A model generated the notes under the pieces. It searched no databases. It saw nothing but the letters and a program-made list of their open reading frames with translations, and had not been told where the DNA came from. A stretch of DNA of 64,000 nt from Branchipolynoe longqiensis. Taxonomy: Eukaryota; Annelida; Polychaeta; Phyllodocida; Polynoidae. The position numbers and the translations under genes were made by a program. Positions within the stretch are counted from its first letter, which is position 1, and every line of letters begins with the position of its first letter. The stretch is taken from contig CM059194.1 in assembly GCA_030323885.1 (NCBI GenBank), forward strand, positions 7,277,686 through 7,341,685. The letters are read 5' to 3'. Shown here piece after piece: positions 29,627 to 40,600 of this stretch.

Positions 29627-30970
29627 GTAGCACATGTGCCAACGAGCATTCTCTACGAAGGCGCATGATGTCAAATGTGATCGGACAGTTTTAATTTCCC
29701 CCCTCTTTTAACGCTAGGTGGCGCTTTTAATTGTTATGAAGTAATTAGAAATGTCTATTCCCACCGATAAGGCCGGGCCCAGTAGAGCATCTGCGTTCAC
29801 ACGCGTGTGAAGCAGTGGATGTAAAAACCCACCTGATTGGTCGACTGCATGCTGGTTTTTCATTGGTCCTGTTCAAAGACGTGGTTCTTTTAATGCAGCA
29901 CATCTTTACAGACGATGGTTGCGTTGTTGCGGTGTTATTATTTCTTTTACTCCTCCGGCCGTCAGTATCCGAAACATGCGAAGATGCAGTCCGTTACTAG
30001 TAGAAAATGCCACAAGATGGCAGCTTAGTAGACCACGTGGTCAGCACGGCCATCTGAATGGTCCGTTCTGATCACGTGTGTCTTTGGGGGTGGGGTGAAG
30101 GGGTAGGAAGCCGACGGCGGAGTTGAAGCTTGGACTAAGAGTGTCGAAAGTGAGGGCCTATATTGGCATCTAAATTATACAGCGTCCCGCTGATTGATTA
30201 TACGTAAGCAGCTTTTATTTCCACAATGTGTAAGCGCGGCTTTTGTACATAAGCCGGTAAAACTGACATTACCAGTTGGCGGTCACACCACACACTGGGC
30301 CTCATAACCCGGTGGCGCGCATTCGCTTCAATAGGGGCATGTCGTTCCCATCAGTGTCTTGTCTTCCGGTGTTTACCACCAGAGCTTGTCAGCTGCTATG
30401 TTTAATGTGTATTATACTTCAGGCATGTCTATTATAGTGATACAGTGATATTGCATGCAGTGTCTCAGCCTCTTTGTGTACATAGCCCATACAACTACAG
30501 CCCTCCTTGGGAGGTCCTTACAGTAGCATCTGTAGAACTATGCTTTCTGCATTCAAGTGGTCCTACTTGTGAACTGCACCACTAGTGGCACGGTGTGGAA
30601 CTTCGTAAAGAGAGTGCGAATCAACATGTTTGTCTGGTATTCTTTACCACATGTTGTCTGTGCCCAGAATGTTTGTACATATTCATAAGCAAACCGTTTT
30701 TTGTACCTTACTACTATACATGTGAAGTTATTAGTAGGCCCTGCATTTGTTATCGAAAGAGATATGGTTACAGGGGAATGCGTCCGCTCGAAAGCAAACT
30801 TGTTATGTTATCTTAATGGGAAGACTTTAATAATGAACAACGGAGGCATATTCCTTGGTGAGTTTTTCTTTTTTATCATCGGTTCCTGCATTATGCGCAG
30901 TGAACTTATGAACTTGGATCCCAGTAGCCATCCATACGACTGTCAAGTCTGCAGCAGGCAACTAGGTGCA
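29627..30970. other. 3' flank of spire, nothing recognised
   Basis: This is presumably 3' UTR followed by intergenic DNA. No repeat family or second coding exon is supported; the open frames at 29815-30000 and 30595-31003 show no domain. Confidence 0.4.
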
Positions 30971-31017
30971 ACTAGAACGCACGCTTCGGGCTGGGGCGCC
31001 TGACTGAGTTTGCACAG

Positions 31018-31290
31018 CAGTAGCCTGGCTTTCAGTTTTACGCTGTCCATTCCGTAAATCCTGCCACCTTGACTAGGTTTGTATTACACTGGCCTGCCTT
31101 CTGGTTTTACGCTGTCCATTCTGTAATTACTGATACAGCCGACTTAGTCCATACAACAGTGGCCTGGCTTCTGGTTTTACGTTGTCCATTCTGTAACTGC
31201 TACTGTAGCATCTTGCCTAGGTTTGTACACCAGTGGCCTGCCTTCTGGTTTTATGCTGTCCATTCTGTAACTCACTTAGGATATTTGCAT
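31018..31290. repeat. 70-bp tandem repeat, left block
   Basis: Four units are built on cagtggcctggcttctggtt, ttacgctgtccattctgtaa and ccttgactaggtttgtaca. The block resumes at 31795-32100 after an unrelated 500-bp stretch. Confidence 0.8.
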
Positions 31291-31794
31291 GGGTAACTTC
31301 AGACTATATTTGGACAGATCAATAGATATATTTATTAATAATTATATTTGAGTTCAAAACCCGGATTGACGCTTGACAATTTTATATTTTACTGTGATGT
31401 GATGATCATCTATGTATGCAGTGCCAAGTCCAAGTCCAAAACCTATTTTTTTGCTAATTTATTAAAGAATACAAGCAACAACCAAATTTTCTTCAAAGCC
31501 CTACACTACTTTGAGAATCTGGTAGTGCGTTGAGACCACAAGCTTTTACCTTCTAGAAATAGGTCAATGTTTACTTAGAACTTTATTTCAAATAATACCA
31601 ACTACTCACCCTCAGCTCTACAGCCTATAGTTGCTACATCAAGTATGCGATAGTTCATTTACTCTAAGAAGCACCATTATATTGGACTTGGAATTGTGAC
31701 TGCTCTAATATTAAACATGGCCTCATATTCCTCTATTTATTTGGAAATCATATATATACTATATATGTATAATATGTATTTATATCCATTCTAA

Positions 31795-32100
31795 ACTCCG
31801 GCTGCAACATCTTGACTTGGTTTGTCCAACAGTGGCCTGACTTTTGGTTTTACGTTATCCATTCTGTAACTACTGCTACAGCGCCTTCGATTTAGTTCAT
31901 ACAACTGTGACTCAGCTTCTGGTTTTACACTGTCCATTCTGTAACTCCGGCTACAGCGCCTTGACTAGGTCTATACAACAGTAGCCTGGCTTCTGGTTTT
32001 ACGCTGTCCATTCTGTAGCTACTGCTGTAGCGCCTTGACTAGGTTTGTACACAAGTGGCCCGGCTTCCGGTTTTACACTGTCCATTCCATAACTGCTGCA
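31795..32100. repeat. 70-bp tandem repeat, right block
   Basis: Four more units of the same repeat as 31018-31290. The intervening 31291-31794 is A/T-rich and shows no recognised element. Confidence 0.8.
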
Positions 32101-33718
32101 GGATTCTTTGTGTAGGCTAACAATTGAACACAAAGCATGTCATAAAGCTAAATGTACATCTTTAGCCAAACCGGATAGCAGTGTTAAGACCAGTAGTATA
32201 TAATTAATATAATTCCTGTGGGAAAAAAACCCATTGGTACCAACCAACACCGAGAAAAAAAAGGTGTTCGATTCAAATTACCTAAGCTGGAATAGTTATT
32301 ACCTTTTTAAAGATGTTTTTAGTGTGACTCCTCGCATGACTTGCCTTCAAAGTCTGCCACTCCCCAATCTCTTATACTGGTAGAGGTAATGCCTGCACAG
32401 TGGAGACCAGTCTGTGCACGTTGTAACGGGTTTGGCTGTGCTCTCTGCTGCCCCACCATGTAGGGACAGTAAATGCCTCTAACATCGCCCATTTTACTTT
32501 CACTAATTACATTTGTATCAATGAGATATTACCTGTACAAACGATCCAATAACACACTTCTATCATTATTTTAATTCGTATTGTGCTACCTGTGGGAGAG
32601 TCAGTAGAAATGATCTCTGCATTATTAGTATTATCATAGATATTCCCTCCATCATGAGTCGATAAGTTTTTGATTGTTTTTCTTTTAATTAATGGGGAAT
32701 GTTGAAGTTGCTTTACACATGCTATCTTATGAGTTTTAAAACATTGGGACATTTAGAATTTTAAACTAAAGCTAAGATTTTAAGTCTACGTATGTGTCAG
32801 CATAATGTGTCATATGGAACGGAGGGAGTAATGGAAATAGACGAAGGAGTCTGGTTCTGTATGTCCATTAGCGTTATTCATAATGCGTCAAATTGAATCG
32901 CTCCATGTAATGACCAACGTGTATAACTATATATATATATATGACGTCTAACAAAACGCATGCCTCAGCTCCAACCCCAGCCATGTGCAAAAGGTGCTTA
33001 CCGATTACGCTGACACAATACGCGGATACAGAACCTTAGCTTTACACAAGGTGGGTCCGCCTCATGTCACTTTTACTAATTGACTCCCATCCACCTCTAG
33101 CCTCGGTTTCAGTTCCCCACCGACATTTGTAAATAAATAACCAAATCCTTCTTAATCCGGACACACATTGCCCTCCTGGAAGCGGAAACCTAGTCATCGC
33201 CTCCTCCGCCTTTTATAGTGACCTTCGATTTAGTCCTCATCCCCATAATTTTTTTAAGACACATTAACTTATTTCATTGTCAAGAACGTAAAAAGTTTTT
33301 TTGTGTTTTTTAAATGTAGATCGAAATAATTCCGAGGTGGACGATGATTATATGTGATTTTAACATTTTAGTAATTTAAATGATTTATTTTAACTGCTTC
33401 GAACTTGTTATGGATATGTTCTAGTTATTATTATTTGAGTGCTGTACATTGAACTGTGACAGCTATTGGTACAGTCCTAGCAGGGTTACCCGCATACAGG
33501 TACATCTGAAGGACACTTACTCGATTACTCTCAGAAAAGGTTTATTGTAACTGCATTGACGTATTTTCTGTTGACTCGCATGCATATGAATACAAATTAA
33601 AACATTAAATAAAAATGTATGTTAAATATGAGCGCGTAATTTGTTATTATTTACATAATGTTGAATTCCTGAGATGAAGCTGCCTTTTTTGCCAATATGG
33701 CAGAAAATCACGGTTTAG
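32101..33718. other. Intergenic, nothing recognised
   Basis: A/T-rich sequence with a short (TA)n at about 32930. No gene, RNA or repeat family is supported. Confidence 0.4.
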
Positions 33719-34068
33719 TTAAAGTTGCATAGTCCGATGAAAACATCAAATTTTCAAAACCAAAACACTTATCTAGATTTGATTCTACATATTCAACTTA
33801 GATACTGGTGCACTTATTAGGCATTTGTTGCTGCATAGAAGGGCATAAGTCAATTTAATAGAACCTGTTAGTACTGAAGTCTATGGTGTCAGAGTTTTGG
33901 CGTGCTTGCCAAAATTAATTTGGCATGTTTTAACATCAAATACCTCCAAAGTTAGCCATTTAAATTAAAAGTTACTTCAAACTAATGTAATGTAGATCAT
34001 AACGATCAGCATAATATATTTATCTCAGAAAATGGCAGAAACTCAAAAGCATCAGACTGCAACTTTAA
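33719..34068. mobile_element. AGTTGCATAGTCC MITE, copy 2, TTAA-flanked
   Basis: The element runs from TTAAAGTTGCATAGTCCGATG to ATCAGACTGCAACTTTAA. Both ends carry TTAA (33719-33722 and 34065-34068), which is what a piggyBac-type insertion leaves. The body matches the copies at 23131-23462 and 38184-38544. Confidence 0.75.
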
Positions 34069-34094
34069 GCCAGACTAAATAAACCGAATTAGCG

Positions 34095-34722
34095 CTGCAT
34101 TCACACATAGTTTTGAAAGTTGTCGCATTCACACACGCAGTAGTTAAACCCGGTTTAAGATCTTTGGTTGGTTGGTTGTTGGAGTTCTGGTAAAATCTAA
34201 GGTCATATCAGGATGGGTACCCACTTGTGACAGTGCGCACTCATGGCAACTTTATAGTGCTGCCCCACTGGAAGATCATGTCGCCAGCACCATGACCTGA
34301 TATGTAGCATTATCCTGACACTGAGCCAACCAGTCCTTGCCCTATCCTAATAATGCAGAGTGCCAGTATAAATTTTAACGTCATTGGTTTGACTCGATCA
34401 GGGTTTGGAACCGTGGTTTTGAATCCCCTAATCTACGTTTAAGGAGGAAGTTTACATATCTATTAAAGTATAATGCGTTTACATATTTATTAATATTATA
34501 TGTGCCTCGGCGCAAAAAATATACCTACTTAAGCTGGTTTAATGTGTTCACATGCACAACGCAAGCCAACTTAGGTTAAATCGGTTCAACTAATCCACCT
34601 CACAAAGCAGTTTACATGAAGTGAACTAGTTGTCGCTAAATCGATTTATCGGCGCGTTCACACCGGACTAGTTAATTCGAATTAGTTAAGCCGGTTTAAC
34701 ATGTATGTGTGAACGGAGCTAT
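34095..34722. mobile_element. GTGTTCACAC-type MITE interrupted by a SINE
   Basis: The outer ends gcgctgcattcacacatag and catgtatgtgtgaacggagc are mirrored, and the interior has ggtttaa/ttaaacc and gttcaac words. A minus-strand tRNA-headed SINE occupies about 34163-34425 inside it. Confidence 0.5.
34163..34425 (-). mobile_element. tRNA-headed SINE (minus)
   Basis: Tail ggttggttggttgttggag at the left, then ctaaggtcatatcaggatgg, tgcgcactcatgg, accatgacctgatatg, accagtccttgccctatcct and gtcattggtttgactcgatc. The tRNA-like head is lost. Confidence 0.8.
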
Positions 34723-34935
34723 ACAGACCCTATCCCTGCCCTGGTAGTTACGCTCATATCTACACCAGGTGGTGCATGGCATGTTCCAGTAGTTCCCAGT
34801 TCTCCCACAGGTGGTGAATAGTACCAACTTGTGCTGACCCCAGTGACATAGTTTAGGTTTTATGGAGTAGTAATTAAACGTGCACTCACTTGGCCAGGTG
34901 ACCCAGTTTAAATGTGCTCTGCGGAACACTTCTTA

Positions 34936-35490
34936 AGCCGTGTTCACACCTAGGCATTAAGTCGCCTCATCTAGTGCGCCTAATCTAAGTCGGCTCACAT
35001 TGGCCGTGTGAACCCGATTCTGAGGCGGATTAAGGCTGAGTCGCCTCATCTAGTTCGCCTCCAGTAGGTCGCCTAGCGAGGTGGTTTAAATGAAGCGAAC
35101 TAGCTTGGGTCGGCCCATCTTGCTTGTGTGGACGGTAGCGGTTTACATGAAGCGGATTAAGCACGTCACACTATACAATATAATTTGGTCTATGAACCGG
35201 CTAGAGGTGCACAGATATTTTTTTCATCATTTATTTTTAGGGTTTCACTGGCCAGCAGAAGTTTTGACCGTTCCAAAACAATACGATTCAGTCGAAACAG
35301 ATCTAGGTCGAACCCACACTCTCTAGTGCCGACGTTGACTAACCGAAACTGGCGCTGGTTAGTTTGGACTTGCTCATGCACAGATATTGATTTCCGCCTT
35401 AATACGCTCCGTGTGTGGACACGACACTAGTTCGCCTCATCTAGTTCGCCTTATCTAGTTCGGCCTAAAGTTGTGGGTGTGAACACGGCT
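34936..35490. mobile_element. GTGTTCACAC-type MITE A, TTA target duplication
   Basis: The left end agccgtgttcacacctag and the right end gtgggtgtgaacacggct are inverted repeats, bordered by TTA at 34933-34935 and 35491-35493. The interior contains cgcctcatctagt and gaactagatga-like words in both directions. A PIF/Harbinger-type origin fits the 3-bp TTA. An inverted relative lies at 50789-51368. The open frames at 35090-35430 are not genes. Confidence 0.7.
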
Positions 35491-35576
35491 TTAGAGCCCT
35501 TTGCCTTTATCTAGAATCTAGGTCTAGGTGATTCTGTAGTCTAGTGGTAAGTAAGGTATTATTTCTAGATACTGTA

Positions 35577-35904
35577 TATAGAGGGCGTGTAATGACATCA
35601 CGAGGCTACTTTCGGTGGCCATATTGGATTACATACAGAAGGCTGGCAACTGCCTACACTGTGCTTATTTATTGATTTGTTGGTTTATTTGTCACTGTTT
35701 TAAGCAGTTTGGCCTCAGAAGTTGTTTCTAAAGTGCTGTAAGTAAACACAGTTTATGTAAACTGCCCAGAACCTCCCAGAACCCAAGAAAACTCTGTTTT
35801 TCTGCATCTGCATGCATTCACAACATGGCTAGGGAGGGTGCTCGTAATCCAAGATGGCTGGCCGCCGACCGCTGAGTGATGACGTCACGTGCACTCCCTC
35901 TATA
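35577..35904. mobile_element. TATAGAGGG MITE B
   Basis: The left end tatagagggcgtgtaatgac and the right end gtcacgtgcactccctctata are inverted repeats. The right half (gaatgcatgcagatgc-type and gagcaccctccctagccatg read in reverse) recurs in opposite orientation at 49788-50780. Confidence 0.65.
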
Positions 35905-35976
35905 GTCGGTACGAAACCCTGTTGTACCTTTTGTTACTGTAAAGTTTTCTTTTCCATTGTCTCTTTTTACTTTTCC

Positions 35977-36027
35977 CGTCCTGATATGACCTTAGATGTT
36001 GCTAGGACATAAAACAACAAACAAACT
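35977..36027 (+). mobile_element. tRNA-headed SINE, 3' end only
   Basis: A 50-bp remnant: gtcctgatatgaccttagat, gttgctaggac and the aaac-type tail. Confidence 0.7.
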
Positions 36028-36302
36028 TTTTACTTTCATTGCAGGGAAATTAAGCAATGAAAATATTTTGTGATTTAAAAGTAACGTCCCTTCCTCCAAG
36101 CCACCTGCAACACAGGAGTCACCTGACCCATTATGACCCCAGCACTCTCCATGCACAAATATGGTTATATAAACAAACAAAGACCTATGCAAACTGTGCT
36201 GGAGAGAATTTGTCGGGGTACAGTCTCCCTCCCAACCACCTATACCGGGACACTTTAAATTGAAGTATCACAGTGCAATCTAATCGTCACCATAAAATGA
36301 AA

Positions 36303-37174
36303 GTTTGTTTTATTTAATGACGCCTCTAGAGCACATTGATTTTTATCATCGGCTATTGGGCATCAAACATATGGTCATTCTGACATATTTCTTTGGCCAC
36401 ATAGGCTACTCTTTCCGATAAGCAGCAAGGGGTCTTTTACCCGATCCACCCGACAGCCAGCGTCCGCGTCCGACTTCCGTACGACCAAAAGGTTGCCAAC
36501 CTCCCAGGGTCCCACTTGATACATTGATTCAAAAACATGGTCGGTGCCAGGTCAATGACCTGGTGGCGGCAAGTGCAGTCACCGACCAGTCGGCCCCGCG
36601 ACCGGTTGCTGACCGCTTTGTCTGTGTAAAAGCTGGATGTCATTTTGGTTTTTGTCATCTGCTGGTGACCTGGCGCCAACCACATGGTGAGGGCGGCATT
36701 GCATGTGTTGGCGCCGACCACTCACCACCAGGTTGCGATTGGTCGCCACCAACTCGCCGACCTCTTGGTCGGTGACTGGTCGCCGCCAGGTCGCCAACCA
36801 ATGGCGATCCAGCGCCGACCCCACTGGTTGCAAGTGCAACCGCTGCATCCTCCTTACGACCAAAATTTCTGAAATGGTCATGGGGAGGTCAGCGACCTCG
36901 CGCCGCCAGCACATAAGGAGGGTGTAAGGAGGACATATGGACGTCGCGAATCGATCCTAAGCGAATGCAGGCCTCGTGTAACTGGGGTATTTTATATGCA
37001 CATTCCCACAGACAGGACAGCACATACCACAGCCTTCGATGAACCAGTTGTGGACCACTGGTTGGAACGGAAAATAGCCCAAACTGCAAATGGGTCCACT
37101 GAGCAGGATCGATCGGATGACCCATACCTTCACAGGCGGACACTCTACTGCCTCAGCTACGTCCCACTCCTCTT
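36303..37174 (-). mobile_element. Lophotrochozoan-style SINE with a 550-bp insertion
   Basis: The outer SINE contains ttgttttatttaatgacgcc, atcggctattgggcatcaaa and tatgcacattcccacagaca, and ends with agctacgtcccactcc. The tRNA-derived head lies at the right, so the element reads on the minus strand. It is flanked by a perfect 14-bp duplication, accataaaatgaaa (36289-36302 and 37175-37188). It is interrupted at 36440-36989. A second copy is at 38899-39228. Confidence 0.8.
36440..36989. mobile_element. GC-rich insertion inside the SINE, type unknown
   Basis: About 550 bp is bordered on both sides by tttta (36435-36439 and 36990-36994), which an uninterrupted SINE has only once, so a 5-bp target duplication is likely. 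The interior is rich in gaccggtcgg-, ggtcgccaacc- and ctggtggcg-like words on both strands. I do not recognise a family and no clear terminal inverted repeat is seen. Overlapping open frames on both strands come from this mirrored composition. Confidence 0.45.
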
Positions 37175-37377
37175 ACCATAAAATGAAACAGATTTGTTTC
37201 TAGAAGAGACAGTTTAGAAAACCATGGATTTAAAAGGAAAAGCATTTTAAATATCCTTTTAAAGTAAACTCATGCTTTTTTAAACTGATGAAAAGTTCTT
37301 TTTTACCCCCACTATTAGGAACTATCTTTGCTGGGAAATAAACATTCAACATCATAATTAATTGATAAATAATAAAT

Positions 37378-37383
37378 TTTATT
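37378..37383 (-). terminator. Polyadenylation signal of zfand1
   Basis: AATAAA on the minus strand about 90 bp downstream of the zfand1 stop codon (37473-37475), the usual position for cleavage and polyadenylation. Confidence 0.6.
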
Positions 37384-37472
37384 GTACAAATATATGTGTA
37401 TCAAACAGAATCATTTGCACAGGACATTTTCACAAATACCAAGTTGCCTGAAGCTGCTAGTTTCGAGGCTGG

Positions 37473-37640
37473 TCATAGCGTGTATTGCTTCAGCCGCGTT
37501 AACTCTAACGTATCATCCTCCACATACTCGATGATCACTGTGCCTCCGTTGACGATACCCTCGGCACAGGCCATGTGCGACTCCAGCGACTCCTCAGTAG
37601 CGTACAGGTGGCCATCGTCAGCGTCAAACAGACGCAGCTT
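37473..37640 (-). CDS. zfand1: zfand1 last exon (ubiquitin-like C-terminus)
   Basis: The exon follows ttctcctacag and encodes KLRLFDADDGHLYATEESLE, then SHMACAEGIVNGGTVIIEYV and EDDTLELTRLKQYTL before TGA (56 codons with stop). The KLRL...L.......V..G.TVIIEYV pattern is the family's C-terminal ubiquitin-like strand set. Confidence 0.88.
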   Translation of the reverse strand, partial: KLRLFDADDGHLYATEESLESHMACAEGIVNGGTVIIEYVEDDTLELTRLKQYTL

Positions 37641-40600
37641 CTGTAGGAGAAAGTGGGACGTGCAAATCTAAATGGCAGCACCAAGAAACATTCACCAAAC
37701 AGAAGTCGAAGGATGGTGTGTGACCTCTGCCAATATCATTGTAACAATAAAAAGACTCCCTAAACCGACCACCTCCCTAAACCGACCATTTAAAGTCACG
37801 GTCGGTCGATTTAGAGAGGTTTTACTGTATAAATATAAATCGCTGTGATCTGATTTGAATGAGCCAAATACAACTGCCTACCTTAGCAGTGGCAACATTG
37901 TTGTCGTTCTGGAGACCTGCCATGCTGGCGGCCGCATCGATAAGCCGACCGACACTCCACACCTGAGGAGAGCAAGCCATTTTCAGGGTCCGTACACATG
38001 TGAAGATATGGAATTCAAGGCTTTTTCAAGGTTGTTTTTTATAGGAATTCAAGTCTATTTTCATTTTGGATTTCAGGAAAAAACAACAATGGTGAATGGC
38101 TATTTCAGACTAATTTAGATCAGTGGGGACATTATAATGGAATTCAAGGCTTTTCAAGACTAATTACTCAAAATAGGTTGCAAATAAGTTGCATAGTCCG
38201 ATCGTTTTAGGTGTTTGCCATTTTCTGAGATAAATACATTAGATAAATAATCATTATAGTCTACTTTACCTTAGTTTGAAATAACTTTTAAATTAAATGG
38301 TTAACTTTGGAGATATTTGACACAAAAACAATCCAAATTAATTTTGACAAGCACACCAAACCTCTGACACCATAAGCTTCAGTAGTAACAGGTTCTATTA
38401 AATTGACTTATTACATACACCCTTCTCTGCAGCAACAAATGCTTCATAAGTGCACCAGTATCTAAGTTAGACATGTAGACTCAAATCAGGATAAGTGGTT
38501 TGGTTTTGAAAATTTTATGTTTTCATCGGACTGTGTAACTTTAAATTCAAGGCTTTTCAAGGTCTTGAATTGTGGAAAATGAAGTTAAAGACTTTCAAGG
38601 CCCCTTACGGACCCTGTATTTCAGTTCAATTAGAGCAATAGACAATTTTCACCACCAACCCACCTTGGCATGGCAGTGCCAAGAACATGTGTAACAGTAG
38701 GGCTTGAGAACTAATGCACTGGTCAGCACCCAAAACTACAGAAGCCAGCACGAAACTACAGGAAAATAGACTAGAAATACCAAATGTAATCGACCGTTTT
38801 AAAAAGGCAGGGTCTTCAGTACAGTGCCAGCTTAATAAATGCATTACTGTGAAGTATGTTCCTGTCAAAACATTTTACATCTGCATTTACATTTAGAAAG
38901 TTTATTTTATTTAACGACGCCTATAGAGCAAATTGATTTTTATCATCGGCTATTGGACATCAAACATATGGTCATTCTGACATATTTCTTTAGAGGAGAC
39001 CTGCTGCTGCCACATAGGCTACTCTTTCTGATAAGCAGCAATGGGTCTTTTATATGCACTATCCCACAGACAGGACATCATATACAACAGCCTTTTATGG
39101 ACGAGTTATGGACCACTAGGTGGAACACCAAATAACCCAAACTGCAAATGGGTCCACTGAGCAGGATCGATCGGATGACCCACACCTTCACAGGTGGACA
39201 CTCTACCACCTGAGCTACGTCCCGCTCCTACATCTAGAAAAGTGTACATTTAGATCTAGAGGCGGAGGTTCTTTGATGGTCAGCATTACTAGGATAGGGC
39301 AAGGAGCAGTGGGATGAGGAAGACCAATCTTCGCGATTCAAGTTGGTTCATCACATTGTGCCAGGGTCCCTACATCTAGCCAGGCAACCATGGAGCTATA
39401 CATTATATATATATTACAATTAAAAACACTGGTTCTCGTCCGACCACCTGGGAATACAAGGTGCTGTAGACATCCTGATACAGGCTTATAGTCTACCAAA
39501 TCAGTAGTGGATAAGTAATCATATCAGCACGGGTACCGATTTGTGACAGTGCGCATTCATGGCGACTTTATAGTGCTGCCTCACTGGAAGATCAGTCCCT
39601 GAACACCATGACTCGATATCCTACTCAGTCACATTATCCTGATACTGAGCTAACCAGTCCTTATCCTATCCTAGGACTTGGACGGATGACCAGCTGGGAA
39701 TACGAGGTGCTGTAGACATCCTGATACAGGCTTATAGCCTACCAAATCAGTGGTGGATAAGTAATAGTTGAGTCTCGTCAGTACTTAGATGGGTGACCAC
39801 CTGGGAATACGAGGTGCCATAGACATCCTGATACAGACTTATAGCCTACCACATCAGTGGCGGATTAGTATGTTAAATTAGTGTGCCCCACACTAAGCGG
39901 GACAACTGGACTGATCTATGCGAAAGTGACCTTTGTTTCCAATAAGAAATCCCAGCTCTCCGACAGTGCTGCTTTATCTGACGTTCAGGTCCGTCTTCTT
40001 GCATGTTCATGTGTCATACATTTCTGTGCTCTATTTAACCCGTTTGAAATTACTCAGATATGTTTAACCACTGTATGACCCCCCCAATAGCCAATGTTTA
40101 CTTTTTGTGCTGGGGTCGTTAAACAAACAAACAAACACTTGCTGGACATTCTTCTGTACACAGAAAGCTCCGGTTGTAATTACAAAGTCCTATAGATTCA
40201 GTGCTCACCTTCGAGAAGTACATGGGTTTGCTGTGATTGGCGGTGCCGGCTGGCAGAACAACCCGCAGGTAAACGCGCTCAGTGTCTGGCACACCACGGT
40301 CCCCAGTCGCGGACATCTTTATCTTCATCAAAGTAACCTTCGCTGCAGTAACCTTCGACTTGCGTCCCTTTCCCTTCCCTTTTACTGGTTGCGATTTCTT
40401 TGATTCTGAATTGAAAACATTTTGTCTCTTAATTATTGTCATGGATATAGAATAGATTAAGCTCTTCTGGTATCATGTATCTATTTGAACTAGAGGCAGT
40501 TGGCGTGCTTTAGTTTCAGTAATAACTTTCTAATTCTTGCAAGTTGGTAAAGATATTTAAATGCAATACATGGTTAGTGATTTAGAGAATGGAAGCAAGT

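Noticed and set aside
35090..35430. Open frames repeated in mirrored form at 50729-51246
   Set aside because: Both belong to copies of MITE A; similarity reflects the transposon, not a gene.
36437..36927. Overlapping frames on both strands rich in Arg/His
   Set aside because: They arise from mirrored GC-rich words in the 550-bp insert; no domain or codon signal.
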